From: Cyanothece sp. BG0011
Lineage (GTDB): Bacteria; Cyanobacteriota; Cyanobacteriia; Cyanobacteriales; Microcystaceae
Assembly: GCF_003013815.1 (NCBI RefSeq)
Contig: NZ_PRLH01000138.1
Span: 1-64,000, forward strand
Reading direction: 5' to 3'
Length of the DNA: 64,000 nt
Part shown: positions 9,047-18,376 of the stretch, in pieces
Numbering within the stretch: position 1 is the stretch's first letter
Layout of the letters: every line of letters starts with the position of its first letter
The notes under the pieces: model-generated
The model's database searches: none
What the model was told of the DNA's origin: nothing
Seen by the model: only the letters and a program-made list of their open reading frames with translations
Translations under genes and position numbers: made by a program

Positions 9047-9421
9047 TTAGGTACTTCTCCGGCCTAATTCATACACAGCGCAAGCCATACAAGCTAACAT
9101 TCCCATACTGATAGACCAACTTTGGCCGAGTCCCAACTCGATACCCCAATTACATAATCCTCCCAAAATAAAAAAGGGAATAATACTAAACAGAGAGGCA
9201 TAAAAAGCGTTTTGAGACTCCCTTGCGTCACGGGTTTTATCAAATTCGTCTTGAGAAATATAAAGCGATCGCTCTGCAAAATTAAACCAACGATTTAACC
9301 CTTCTATAATACCTTCTCTCATAGAAGAAAGCCCTAAATAAAGAGATAATGACCATAAACAAGTACCGGCAATGACAACGGTATTAATAGAAAAGCGAAA
9401 AGGGATAAAATCAATAACCAT
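9047..9421 (-). CDS. small membrane protein, unknown
   Basis: A 124-residue protein with hydrophobic segments near residues 12-32, 70-90 and 98-116 and a charged middle (SQDEFDKTRDARESQ). I do not recognise it. It sits just upstream of msrA on the same strand with a 30-bp gap, so the two may share a transcript. Confidence 0.55.
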   Translation of the reverse strand: MVIDFIPFRFSINTVVIAGTCLWSLSLYLGLSSMREGIIEGLNRWFNFAERSLYISQDEFDKTRDARESQNAFYASLFSIIPFFILGGLCNWGIELGLGQSWSISMGMLACMACAVYELGRRST

Positions 9422-9640
9422 GACTCATGTCAACTGTTTATTAAAGAAGGATTAATGGTTTTTAGATTTTAACAAAATTGCTCAAAAATCTACAAAAAAT
9501 CAGAAATCTTTGTGCCAATAGTAAGCAGGGGAGCGCCGAAGCAGAGGAGCATAGGGAGAGTAAAACTGTTGCCTGTTGCCTCTTGCCTTTTGCCTATTTT
9601 CGTTAGTAACCTATGATAATCAGACTTAGTATCATTTGGT

Positions 9641-10290
9641 GTGAGTGATGTTATTATGCAACAATTCAAAAGTATTAGACGTAAGCTTCAGGGGGTTCGT
9701 TCCTCATGCCGTTGGTTGGTATCTCTAGGGATAGTTGCGTTAATGGTTCCTGTGAGTGTCAATGGTTGGCGACAGTTTCCTTCTCAGGCTCAATATGTCC
9801 CTGCAACCAATTCGACTAATACCTGGCAATATGCCTCCTTTCCTGTGGAAAATTTCCAAACCTATACCTCTGGTTACGGTTATCGAACCTCTCCCATTAC
9901 GGGACAATCTCAATTTCATCGGGGGTTAGATATGGCTGCACCTTTGGGGAGTTATGTTCGTAACTGGTGGGGGGACGGGTGGTTGCCCTTTCCGATCATA
10001 CCGCCTGCGGAACCATGATTACCATTCAATCGGGACAATGGACTCATATCTATTGTCATTTGATGGGAAGCGTTGAAGAGAGTTCCCAAGGCCGCTATTT
10101 TGTCGATAGGGAAGGGGGACTGGTTCTCTGGTTGGGTCAAGATGTTCCTGCCGGGGCGAGAATTGGTCGTGTCGGCATGACAGGACGTACTACAGGACCC
10201 CATCTGCATTGGGGATTAAAGTATCGGGGAGAATATCTCGATCCGGCTTTGGTTTTGATAGAGATGTATGGGGGTCAAGCTTCTTCCTAA
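9641..10290 (+). pseudogene. M23 family metallopeptidase, frameshifted
   Basis: Two overlapping frames together encode one secreted LytM/M23 peptidase of about 216 residues. The first part has a signal-type segment (residues 20-45) and HRGLDMAAP, which carries two zinc ligands. The second part has IYCHL and GPHLHWGL with the remaining active-site histidines. The frames meet at a run of six Gs at 9969-9974; one extra G would join them as WWGGRVVALSDH. Without it the first frame reads into WWGDGWLPF and stops at 10018. It is either a real disruption or a homopolymer sequencing error. Confidence 0.85.
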
Positions 10291-10418
10291 CCATAGAACC
10301 CATTTACTTTACTTTTGAACTCATATCACATAATGGTAACGTTATGTGATTTGTTTTACATATTTTTATAGTAAGAATTGTTAAGATCAAAAAAAAGTGA
10401 AAAGAATGGAGAATTAAT

Positions 10419-10886
10419 ATGAGTTTAAAAGAAGGAATATCGCTACACCAACTCAAATCTATACAAGGGGGAATGGCCCAATTTTACACCCCACAATCCA
10501 GTGACGAGACCATGTTAGTAGAAGTTCCCAGTGGCACCATTGACGAACTATTTGTACACCATTATCAAACGGATCAATTATTAGTGGTTCGGGGTAGTTT
10601 TATTCTGGTTGCACTCCACAATAAACAATACCATTATATCCCCTTAAGTGAATATAATCCACAAGTGATTACGATTCCTCCAGGGGTTCCTCATGGGGCA
10701 ATTAATTTGAGTTCAGAAGATTGTGTAATGGTTAATGCTGTCTTACGTCATGGGGAATCTCATCCTTTAGATTATCGACCCATGAAACCGCCTTTTCCTT
10801 ACAATTATAAGAAAATTAGTCATCTTCTAGAAAACTTATATCAACTTAAGTTAGAGGCCAAAAACAAAGTCTTATTAGAAGCATAA
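10419..10886 (+). CDS. cupin (RmlC-like) protein
   Basis: A 155-residue single-domain cupin. The jelly-roll signature runs from VVRGSFILVALHN (near residue 57) to TIPPGVPHGAINLSS (near 87), with one conserved histidine in PPGVPHGA. Full metal ligands of enzyme cupins are not all present, so it may bind a small molecule or act as an epimerase-like or regulatory cupin. It stands alone between the M23 gene and a bidirectional terminator. Confidence 0.75.
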   Translation: MSLKEGISLHQLKSIQGGMAQFYTPQSSDETMLVEVPSGTIDELFVHHYQTDQLLVVRGSFILVALHNKQYHYIPLSEYNPQVITIPPGVPHGAINLSSEDCVMVNAVLRHGESHPLDYRPMKPPFPYNYKKISHLLENLYQLKLEAKNKVLLEA

Positions 10887-10920
10887 GGCTTTTAGTGCTA
10901 CGCACTGGGGAATAGGCAAG

Positions 10921-10967
10921 GGTTCTCCCCCTAACCCTAACAAAAGGGGGAGTTAGAGGGGGTGGCA
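10921..10967. repeat. dispersed GGTTCTC...GGGGGTGGC repeat, single copy
   Basis: A 47-bp G-rich repeat with inner palindromic parts (CCCCCTAAC and TTAGAGGGGG). A slightly shorter 43-bp form of the same sequence is tandemly triplicated at 14171-14299. Non-coding. Confidence 0.65.
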
Positions 10968-11073
10968 ATGGTTGATTAGATAATAGTTTCAAGGTTAACG
11001 AGTGTCCTAACTATTTTTTGTAGTGCTATAATTCAATAAGATTTTTAGTAAAAAAAATTGATCTAGAGGGTTA

Positions 11074-11095
11074 GGGACAATTCATGAATTGTCCC
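11074..11095. terminator. palindromic bidirectional terminator
   Basis: A 22-nt perfect palindrome, GGGACAATTC plus its inverted copy, followed on the plus strand by TTATTTTTATT. It lies between the convergent cupin and carotenoid oxygenase genes and could serve both. Confidence 0.75.
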
Positions 11096-11104
11096 TTATT
11101 TTTA

Positions 11105-12589
11105 TTAAATAAATACCTCAGAAGTCCAGTTTCCGTGTAATCCGTAGGGAATATGATGTTTAAGATGTAAGGTGGCGATCGCTTCTTTTTCTAAGTTTTC
11201 TCCATCTAAAATAACGATATCAGAACGGTGTTTATCTCCATCATAAACCATCACTAATACCCATCCTTCGTCCTCACGGGTTGCCTTAGGTTTAGGGACA
11301 AAAATGGGTTCACCGACATAACCTTGTGGGGCAAAAGAATGGACTTGTTTTTTACCTGTTAATAAGTCTAGTTTTAGGATAGCTTGTAAGGGTGCATTAC
11401 CTTGATTTTTATGGGCCGTTCCTATAAATAAATAACGATAGTTTCTCCCAACATTATTGGGGTGAATATCGGAAAATTCACAACAGCGACTTTCGAGCAT
11501 TTCTGGGTCAATTGTTTCTTTATTTAGATCAATTTTAAAGCGATAGATTTGTCCAGGATCTAAATTTTCAAAATCGGTTTCTTTATAGTCAGTATTCGGT
11601 TTAACTTGAGGAAGAGAATCATAACAAATTGAATCTAGATAAATGTTATTATCTTTCTCAAAAGCATTAATATGATGAAAGACAAACCCTGCATTTGTTT
11701 CTAAAACTTTCATCTTCTCATAAGGAGGTTTTCGGGGAATAATAATTAATTGACTGGGTTTTTTAGGATGAAAATTAACACATTCTCCAGCACCTTTTAA
11801 CCCTAAAAAATAGGGGAGAGGATTGAAGGTTACAGGGTTTTGTAATAAGAGACAATAATGAGGCGTAATGGCAAAATCATGGATAAAAGAAAACCCAGGA
11901 ACGGTATGGGAATGACGACGTAATAAGCTACCATTTTCTGCAAATTCATAGATAGTAATTTTACTCGAAAGTCCTGGTTTAATAGAGAAATTAACTAAAC
12001 AAGGTTGTCCCTTATCTAACTCAGAAGTAGGGTCAAAACGAGGATGTGCAGAAATAGACTCACCAGGGTTTAATACACCATCTAAATAATCGATTCCTAT
12101 GGTTTCTAAGGTTTTAGGATCAAGTTGATAAGGTTCAGCAGCTTCCCAAAGTGCGAGTAATTTATTGCCCCAATAAACGACATTAGTATTAGCAATATTT
12201 TTAATATTAACATCAAAAATATTATTGAGCCATCCGCCGGGTTTCTGTGTACCAAACACCCCGCGATAGATCATTTTTCCTGTGTTTTGTTCTTTAACAT
12301 AGCCTTCGGTGCGAACAAAACGGTTACGAAAATGAACTTTTCCATTAGGTAAAAACGAAATAGCACAAATCATCCCATCTCCGTCGAAAGGATGTTTTAA
12401 GGGAGTCCCTTGTACCTCTAATAAACCAGGACCATTTCTAAACAAAGTCCCTTGTAACTCTTCAGGTACTTTTCCCTCTATATCCTCAATAAAATAGTCA
12501 TATTCATTAGGCTGAGATTGATAACCTTGTCGCCATTGCTGACGATCATAGCATAAGGTTTCTTTTTCTTGGCTCATTAAATTGGTCAT
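11105..12589 (-). CDS. apocarotenoid/carotenoid oxygenase (retinal-forming type)
   Basis: A 494-residue carotenoid cleavage oxygenase. The four iron-binding histidines of the seven-blade propeller are visible: SAHPRFD, FIHDFAIT, FHHINAFE and GLHGNW near the C-terminus. The family landmark RNGPGLLEVQG and PFDGDGMI are near residues 51-72. The length and motifs fit the cyanobacterial apocarotenoid-15,15'-oxygenase group, which cleaves beta-apocarotenals to retinal, though the exact substrate is an inference. It is 24 bp downstream of the transporter gene on the same strand and is probably co-transcribed with it. Confidence 0.9.
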   Translation of the reverse strand: MTNLMSQEKETLCYDRQQWRQGYQSQPNEYDYFIEDIEGKVPEELQGTLFRNGPGLLEVQGTPLKHPFDGDGMICAISFLPNGKVHFRNRFVRTEGYVKEQNTGKMIYRGVFGTQKPGGWLNNIFDVNIKNIANTNVVYWGNKLLALWEAAEPYQLDPKTLETIGIDYLDGVLNPGESISAHPRFDPTSELDKGQPCLVNFSIKPGLSSKITIYEFAENGSLLRRHSHTVPGFSFIHDFAITPHYCLLLQNPVTFNPLPYFLGLKGAGECVNFHPKKPSQLIIIPRKPPYEKMKVLETNAGFVFHHINAFEKDNNIYLDSICYDSLPQVKPNTDYKETDFENLDPGQIYRFKIDLNKETIDPEMLESRCCEFSDIHPNNVGRNYRYLFIGTAHKNQGNAPLQAILKLDLLTGKKQVHSFAPQGYVGEPIFVPKPKATREDEGWVLVMVYDGDKHRSDIVILDGENLEKEAIATLHLKHHIPYGLHGNWTSEVFI

Positions 12590-12613
12590 GGCTATCGATT
12601 ATTTTAAAAGGGT

Positions 12614-14068
12614 TTACTTGTTCTTATTGGCAACAAATTCGGGTAAAACTTCAGGCATCATACCATCATCTGGGACTGTCCCTAAAGCATGGTGTTCGTA
12701 AGCTTCGCCCATATAGTTTGCATTTTCTTTTTCCTCTCTCTCTTGAACTTGAGGATCGCTATTTGGCAACCATTTTACCAAAGGTAACGGTAATAAAGTG
12801 GAAAGATTCGTGATAATAACCAGTAACCACAGGTTATCAAAATTAGTTTCCGTTACTCCTAACCAATGGGTGATTAATGCCCCTAGTTCATGGGCTAATA
12901 AACCAGCCAGATTAACAATGGACATCAATAAAGCAAAGAGGGTGGCTTCGATGCCTTTAGGACATAATCTAGCGGATAAAACTAAGATAGGTAAAAAAGC
13001 AATTTGACCGGCAACGGTTAAAATTAAACTGTCCCCTAAACTAAACCAATGATCGTCAATTCCTAATACTCGATTCGTATGGGTAACTAACAATAACATA
13101 GTCATCCCTAAAGCAGCCGAAATGACCACACTCCACCCTAATATGTTTCTAAAGGAAACATTTTTTAAGAACTTTTGATAAAGAAATACCCCTAACAATG
13201 AAGCAATGCTAGTCACTAGGCGAACTCGCCCTAAAAATTCGGGTTCAAACCCCAATTCATTGGTGGTAAAATAGAAGAAAGCAGAGTCAGCATGAGGGGT
13301 CGCTTGCCACAGAAAAACAAAAATAGTTGGTAACAAAATAGATTTCTGTTTAATCGCTTGCCATAACTGTTTAATTTGCTGTTTAACTAACGACTGTTCT
13401 TGAGTTGAAACTAACTCATCTTGACTAATAGGTTCCTCGGCAATAAACCAAGCAGCTACACAGACAATAAAGGGAAAAATTGCGGTAATTTCAAATACTG
13501 TTTGGTTACTAAATTGTTCTAATAACCAACCACTTAAATAAGCTGTAATTAACCCTCCAAAGGCAGACATTCCCCAGGTCAAGGATTGTAACGATCCCGC
13601 TTGACCTAATGACTCTTTTCTGGCCCTTTCTACCACCAACGAATCAACGATGACATCACTAATAGCCACAGAAAGAGAGGTTAACAGTAAAGTCAAACTA
13701 GCTAACCAGGCATTTGTCACCACTGTGGCCAATAATATCCAGGATAAACTGCCTAATAGGCCCGAAATCACCAAATAAGGGCGACGACGATAGTTTAAAA
13801 TCGGTAAACCGTCGGAAATAAAGCCAAACAGGGGTTTTATCACCCAAGGAATGGCAGCAATACCCGTTAACGCCCCCATTTGGGCAGGAGTTAACCCCAA
13901 ATCATCTTTGAGGAAGAAACTCACCGCTAAACGGGCTAAACCTAAGATTCCTTGGACAAAATAGACGCTAAGAATGGCAAAAAGTTCGGGAGTGGGTTCA
14001 TTCCCGAATAATATCGTTTCTTTAAACGTCTTTTTGACTCGTGTGAAGGGGGAAAGGGTGGCACTCAT
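12614..14068 (-). CDS. folate-biopterin transporter family MFS protein
   Basis: A 484-residue, 12-helix membrane protein of the FBT/BT1 branch of the major facilitator superfamily. The family-type N-terminal pattern is YFVQGILGLARLAVSFFLKDDLGLTPAQMG, then IPWVIKPLFGFISDGLPI near residue 73. Cyanobacterial members move folates or related pteridines across the inner membrane; the substrate here is inferred. The acidic tail (QVQEREEKENANYMGEAYEHH) is cytoplasmic. It lies directly upstream of the carotenoid oxygenase gene, which could be a functional link or only a shared transcript. Confidence 0.85.
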   Translation of the reverse strand: MSATLSPFTRVKKTFKETILFGNEPTPELFAILSVYFVQGILGLARLAVSFFLKDDLGLTPAQMGALTGIAAIPWVIKPLFGFISDGLPILNYRRRPYLVISGLLGSLSWILLATVVTNAWLASLTLLLTSLSVAISDVIVDSLVVERARKESLGQAGSLQSLTWGMSAFGGLITAYLSGWLLEQFSNQTVFEITAIFPFIVCVAAWFIAEEPISQDELVSTQEQSLVKQQIKQLWQAIKQKSILLPTIFVFLWQATPHADSAFFYFTTNELGFEPEFLGRVRLVTSIASLLGVFLYQKFLKNVSFRNILGWSVVISAALGMTMLLLVTHTNRVLGIDDHWFSLGDSLILTVAGQIAFLPILVLSARLCPKGIEATLFALLMSIVNLAGLLAHELGALITHWLGVTETNFDNLWLLVIITNLSTLLPLPLVKWLPNSDPQVQEREEKENANYMGEAYEHHALGTVPDDGMMPEVLPEFVANKNK

Positions 14069-14170
14069 GAAGATAAGTAAAGTTTTATTACTTTATCTAT
14101 CATAAGCAATTATTCAGTTATCAGTTATCACTCATCAGTTATAGATAGAGAATGGGCAAGAGGCAAGAGG

Positions 14171-14299
14171 CAAAGGTTCTCACCCTAACAAAAGGGGGAG
14201 TTAGAGGGGGTGGCAAAGGTTCTCACCCTAACAAAAGGGGGAGTTAGAGGGGGTGGCAAAGGTTCTCACCCTAACAAAAGGGGGAGTTAGAGGGGGTGG
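14171..14299. repeat. 43-bp tandem repeat, three copies
   Basis: Three head-to-tail, essentially identical 43-bp units start at 14171, 14214 and 14257. Each begins CAAAGGTTCTC and ends GAGGGGGTGG. A single related copy is at 10921-10967. The unit is non-coding and contains complementary C-rich and G-rich halves. The whole 14069-14341 gap holds only this array and short CAGTTAT-type repeats near 14110-14150. Confidence 0.9.
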
Positions 14300-14341
14300 C
14301 AATAGGCTAATAGATTAGAAAAAGGATCTCTAATTAACTTA

Positions 14342-15910
14342 TTAGTTAAACTCAACTTGTTTAAGGGTTGCTTGCTTTTCTCTGGCTTTAAATTCTTGTA
14401 ATTGTTGTTCAATTTCCTGGCGAACAATTTCACGATATTCTAGAAAATGCTCATTGTGGGCGCAAACCGTTAGATAATGTTCCCAAACAGGGGTATTATG
14501 TCTAAGAATACCAAAGAAATGATGCCAAAATTTCCAACGGGTGTTCCGTTTCAACCCTTGTCGCCAAATGACAATAGTTAACGCCTTTAAATCTACCCAA
14601 CTCGGCAACTTAAAAGGAGGATGACATTTAGGGGTTCCTAACTTCAAAAAACAACGATAGGTGCGATCTAAAAAATTTTCTGCATCGTATAATGTCCAAA
14701 AGGCTTCTATGTATTCTTGGGCGATATCTTCAATGGGACGAGTGGGAACAAAGTTCATTAAGGTACTTTGATTAATATCTTGTTTACTATCAACTCGCAG
14801 TCTTCCTTCTTTTTCTAAACGATGCCATAAAGCTGTATGGGGAAGGGCCTGTAACATTCCGAACATAGCTGTAGGAATGGCTGCATTTTCCACAAATTGA
14901 ATAATTCGAGACGCTGCCCCGGTTTTTTCCCCATCAAAGCCAATAATAAACCCGGCCATGGGACGCAACCCGGCACGAATTAACGTATCAATGGTATCCG
15001 TTAACGAGTCACGGGTATTCTGAAACTTTTTCGTTAACTTTAAACTCTCTTCGTCAGGGGTTTCAATACCTAAAAAGACAGCATCAAAATTAGATTCTAC
15101 CATCAACTCCATTAATTCAGTATCTTGGGCAAGGTCTACCGATGCTTCTGTATTAAACCGAAAAGGATATTGATGGTCTTTTTGCCAAATTTTTAATTCT
15201 TTAAGCAATAATTTAACATTGCGTTTATTACCAATAAAATTATCATCCACCATAAATACTCCCCGTCGCCATCCCAACTCATACAGATAGTCCAACTCTT
15301 TCAACAGTTGGGCCGGGGTTTTGGTGCGAGGTTTGCGTCCATAGAGAATGATAATGTCACAAAATTCACATTGAAACGGACATCCCCTGGAAAACTGCAC
15401 CGACATCGAGTCATACGCATCTAACTCTAGTAAATCGTAGCGAGGAATGGGAGTCGAGGTAACATCAGGTTTGTCCTCTGTCCGTAGGGTTCCTTGGGTT
15501 TCCCCCCGTTGTAAAGCCTCCACAAACAGAGGTAGGGTGATTTCTCCTTCATCTAACACCAAAAAGTCTGCCCCTGCTGCTTTGACTTCTGAGGGGACAG
15601 AAGTGGCATAGGGACCCCCCACTGCCACACATTTACCCCGTAGTTTCGCTTCTTTGATTTGTGCCAGTAAATCTACTTTTTGGACAATCATGGCCGAGAA
15701 AATGACGATTTGGGCCCAATCCCATTCTGCTTCCGTTACCTCACGAATATTGCGATCGCACAGTTTAAATTCCCAAGTTTGGGGTAAAATACCCGCAACG
15801 GTAATTAAGCCCAGAGGGGGTAATAAAACCTTACGGTTGACTAACTCCAGGCTTTTATCATAGGACCAAAAAGTCGGCGGAAATACTGGATAAATAAGTA
15901 ATGCTCGCAC
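14342..15910 (-). CDS. B12-binding domain radical SAM protein (DUF4070 type)
   Basis: A 522-residue radical SAM enzyme. Residues about 1-140 form a cobalamin-binding-like Rossmann domain. The 4Fe-4S motif CxxxCxxC is seen as RGCPFQCEFCDI near residue 180. The C-terminal region (about 370-500) matches the DUF4070 extension common in cyanobacterial homologues. B12 radical SAM enzymes typically methylate or rearrange unreactive carbons; the substrate is not evident. Start choice: the ATG reading MRALLIYPVFPPTFW is the standard head of the family. Confidence 0.88.
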   Translation of the reverse strand: MRALLIYPVFPPTFWSYDKSLELVNRKVLLPPLGLITVAGILPQTWEFKLCDRNIREVTEAEWDWAQIVIFSAMIVQKVDLLAQIKEAKLRGKCVAVGGPYATSVPSEVKAAGADFLVLDEGEITLPLFVEALQRGETQGTLRTEDKPDVTSTPIPRYDLLELDAYDSMSVQFSRGCPFQCEFCDIIILYGRKPRTKTPAQLLKELDYLYELGWRRGVFMVDDNFIGNKRNVKLLLKELKIWQKDHQYPFRFNTEASVDLAQDTELMELMVESNFDAVFLGIETPDEESLKLTKKFQNTRDSLTDTIDTLIRAGLRPMAGFIIGFDGEKTGAASRIIQFVENAAIPTAMFGMLQALPHTALWHRLEKEGRLRVDSKQDINQSTLMNFVPTRPIEDIAQEYIEAFWTLYDAENFLDRTYRCFLKLGTPKCHPPFKLPSWVDLKALTIVIWRQGLKRNTRWKFWHHFFGILRHNTPVWEHYLTVCAHNEHFLEYREIVRQEIEQQLQEFKAREKQATLKQVEFN

Positions 15911-15957
15911 GTCCTACACCCCACAAAAATTTGTTATGTCTTCACTATAACTTATCT

Positions 15958-15999
15958 ATCACTGGTCACTGTTCACCGATCACTGTTCACTGTTCAGTG
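15958..15999. repeat. CACTG/TCACTGT short tandem repeats
   Basis: About 42 bp of degenerate heptamers of the CACTGTT/CACTGGT kind ending in CACTGTTCAGTG. Such short tandemly repeated heptamers are common between cyanobacterial genes. It lies in the gap between the divergent radical SAM and moeB genes. Confidence 0.5.
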
Positions 16000-16060
16000 A
16001 AATCTGCTAAGATAATGATCCACGCCCCTCAAAAAATCGTGCGTTTAATTAGGTCAATTA

Positions 16061-17245
16061 ATGACAACGCCTATGCTAAACCCTAATTTAGAAGCAATAG
16101 AACTCAACAAAGAAGAGATTGAAAGATACTCTCGCCACATTATCTTGCCAGAAGTGGGGCTAGACGGTCAAAAACGCCTAAAATCAGCCAGTGTTCTCTG
16201 TATCGGAACCGGCGGTTTAGGATCTCCCCTTTTACTTTACCTCGCGGCTGCTGGTATTGGACGCATTGGAATTGTTGATTTTGATATTGTTGACAGTTCT
16301 AACTTACAACGTCAAATTATTCATGGCACCTCTTGGGTAGGTAAACCGAAGATTCAATCAGCAAAAGACCGTATTTTAGAGATAAACCCGGCTTGTCAAG
16401 TCGATTTGTACGAAACCCGTCTTTCTTCTGAGAATGCCCTGAAAATCATGGAACCCTACGACGTTATCGTAGATGGAACCGATAACTTCCCCACTCGTTA
16501 CCTAACTAATGATGCTTGTGTATTGTTAAATAAACCCAACGTTTATGGGTCAATTTTCCGCTTTGAAGGCCAAGCAACGGTATTTAACTACGAAGGGGGT
16601 CCCAACTACCGCGACCTATATCCCGAACCTCCCCCACCGGGAATGGTTCCCTCCTGTGCAGAAGGGGGCGTTTTAGGGGTATTACCCGGCATTATTGGCA
16701 CCATCCAAGCCACTGAAACCATTAAAATTATTTTAGGGGCGAAAAATACCCTCAGTGGTCGTTTATTGTTGTACAATGCCTGGGATATGAGCTTTCGGGA
16801 ACTGAAGCTACGACCGAACCCAGAACGGCCAGTCATCGAGGAATTGGTTGATTATGAGCAGTTTTGTGGCATTCCCCAAGCACAAGCAGCCGAAACCGAA
16901 GAAAAAGCCGCTATTCCTGAAATTAGCGTCACCGATCTCAAGGAATTAATGGATCACGGGGCCGATGCGTTTGTCTTAATTGATGTGCGTAACGTTAATG
17001 AATATGAAATTGCCCGTATTCCTGGTTCTGTCTTGGTTCCCTTACCTGATATCGAACAAGGTTCAGGGGTTGAGAAGGTTAAAGAGTTGGCCAGAGATCA
17101 CCGTGTTATTGCCCATTGTAAAATGGGAGGGCGATCGGCCAAAGCGTTAAAAATTCTTCAAGATGCTGGAATACAAGGAACCAATGTAAAAGGAGGGATC
17201 ACCGCTTGGAGTCAAGAAGTTGACCCGAATGTTCCTCAATACTAA
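16061..17245 (+). CDS. moeB: MoeB-type adenylyltransferase with rhodanese domain
   Basis: A 394-residue ThiF/MoeB family protein. The N-terminal E1-like domain has the ATP-binding GTGGLGSPLLLYLAAAGIG near residue 49 and the helper motif DNFPTRYLTND; PSCAEGG carries the conserved cysteine. Residues about 285-390 are a rhodanese domain with the persulfide cysteine in AHCKMGGRSA. It activates MoaD or ThiS-like sulfur carriers by C-terminal adenylation and supplies sulfur for molybdopterin and perhaps other thio-compounds. The ATG at 16061 is chosen because MTTPMLNPNLEAIELN is the typical start. Confidence 0.93.
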   Translation: MTTPMLNPNLEAIELNKEEIERYSRHIILPEVGLDGQKRLKSASVLCIGTGGLGSPLLLYLAAAGIGRIGIVDFDIVDSSNLQRQIIHGTSWVGKPKIQSAKDRILEINPACQVDLYETRLSSENALKIMEPYDVIVDGTDNFPTRYLTNDACVLLNKPNVYGSIFRFEGQATVFNYEGGPNYRDLYPEPPPPGMVPSCAEGGVLGVLPGIIGTIQATETIKIILGAKNTLSGRLLLYNAWDMSFRELKLRPNPERPVIEELVDYEQFCGIPQAQAAETEEKAAIPEISVTDLKELMDHGADAFVLIDVRNVNEYEIARIPGSVLVPLPDIEQGSGVEKVKELARDHRVIAHCKMGGRSAKALKILQDAGIQGTNVKGGITAWSQEVDPNVPQY

Positions 17246-17272
17246 AACCTAGATTTGTTTCCATCATGATAA

Positions 17273-17305
17273 CCTGCTTCTACTATTTTAGAAGTGGGTT
17301 TTTTT
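17273..17305 (+). terminator. intrinsic terminator of moeB
   Basis: CCTGCTTCTA pairs with TAGAAGTGG around a short loop and is followed by a run of seven Ts. It begins 28 bp after the moeB stop, the normal geometry of a rho-independent terminator. Confidence 0.8.
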
Positions 17306-17331
17306 ATCAGTTTTTCATAATCTTTTTCTAT

Positions 17332-17740
17332 CTGTACTCTATGAAGAAATAGAAGAAGCGATCGCAAAACCGGCAGAAATGTCAGGAGTCTTAATCGAAA
17401 GCAGTTTAAAACAACAGTTAATTAATGATGTAGAAGATTATCCCGGCAGTTTACCCTATCATGGAATAGTTTATGTCGGTTTGGTAGTTTAAATAAGCAA
17501 GCAAAAGATGTCTTATTTGCTTGTGAAAGTGCTGTTAACAATGCTTCTGATGATGAAAAAGCATTATCTATTGATAGTCGAGGGTTAGCCAGAGCATTAA
17601 GAGGAGATTTTGATGGTGCGATTAAAGATTTTCAGGTATTTGTAGATTCTCCTGATGTTTCTGATGAGATCAAAAATAAAAGAAAACAATGGATAGAAAC
17701 CTTGAAAAAAAGAGAAAATCCTTTTGAATTTTATAAATAA
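17332..17740 (+). pseudogene. collapsed nSTAND/WD40/TPR gene remnant
   Basis: Two pieces of what looks like one large protein. 17332-17493 encodes an nSTAND1-like stretch (EAIAKPAEMSGVLIESSLKQ, then VEDYPGSLP) and runs into a stop. 17486-17740, in another frame, encodes the C-terminal tail SLNKQAKDVLFACESAVNNA ... RGLARALRGDFDGAIKDFQ ... KRENPF, which resembles the TPR-like end of cyanobacterial STAND-WD40 proteins. Most of the NTPase and all WD40 repeats are missing, so a large internal deletion has occurred. It has no start codon or RBS. Family assignment is from motif memory. Confidence 0.7.
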
Positions 17741-17879
17741 TACGAAACTCTCCCTGAGTAACTCGATAAAGATCAGAAAACCCTTTTAATAACTTAGAAT
17801 CTTGAGGTTGAGGATTATCTATTGTAATTCACAAATTTTAAAAAATCAATCATTTAAAACAAAGATACGAGATTAAACA

Positions 17880-17963
17880 ATGAAAACTAAATATGATACA
17901 GAAGTTGATGTTTTAAGAATTAATTGGAGTCACTTTCTTCCCCTTCATAACTCATTAAAGTAG
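17880..17963 (+). pseudogene. DUF2283-like N-terminal fragment
   Basis: A 27-residue open frame starting MKTKYDTEVDVLRINW, which matches the usual opening of DUF2283 proteins, then diverging and stopping. DUF2283 proteins are normally about 60-80 residues, so this is a truncated relic. It lies among other decayed DNA between moeB and the Mla-type operon. The remaining stretch 17964-18376 is AT-rich and I see no gene. Confidence 0.45.
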
Positions 17964-18376
17964 CGATCGCTTATAATCCTTCCTAGACAAAAACCTTATT
18001 TTGTCAAGAGCAGTTTACAACCTGTAAAAATAGCTTATTAAATCGTTACAAAAAACTGAATGTTGAAGAGATAAAAAATAAGACAGTTAAAACAGGATCA
18101 ACGAAACTTAGAGACTGATGAGGACTATAATATTTTTTTGTTACACTAATCTCACGACCCTACCTAATACTAACCATAACACGAAAATAACCAAACTGTA
18201 AATATCAAGCAAAATCAGACAAAAAGAGCGAAAAATTTTTAATTGTTAACTTATGTAAAATATTTATTTTGTTTGAAAAATTCAATCAGACTAGATGTAT
18301 GCGATAAATAAAAATTATATTTGACAAATATTCTAAGATAAATGAGATCGTAAACCATCTTCAGCATTGTTACCTT

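Noticed and set aside
9094-9279. 61-codon frame inside the small membrane protein gene
   Set aside because: Overlaps the better-supported 124-residue frame on the same strand in another phase.
10895-10905. GTGCTACGCAC palindrome after the cupin gene
   Set aside because: Very short and common in cyanobacterial spacers; too little to call a terminator when a better one lies at 11074.
12798-13007. Plus-strand frame inside the transporter gene
   Set aside because: Antisense shadow of a clear FBT-family gene.
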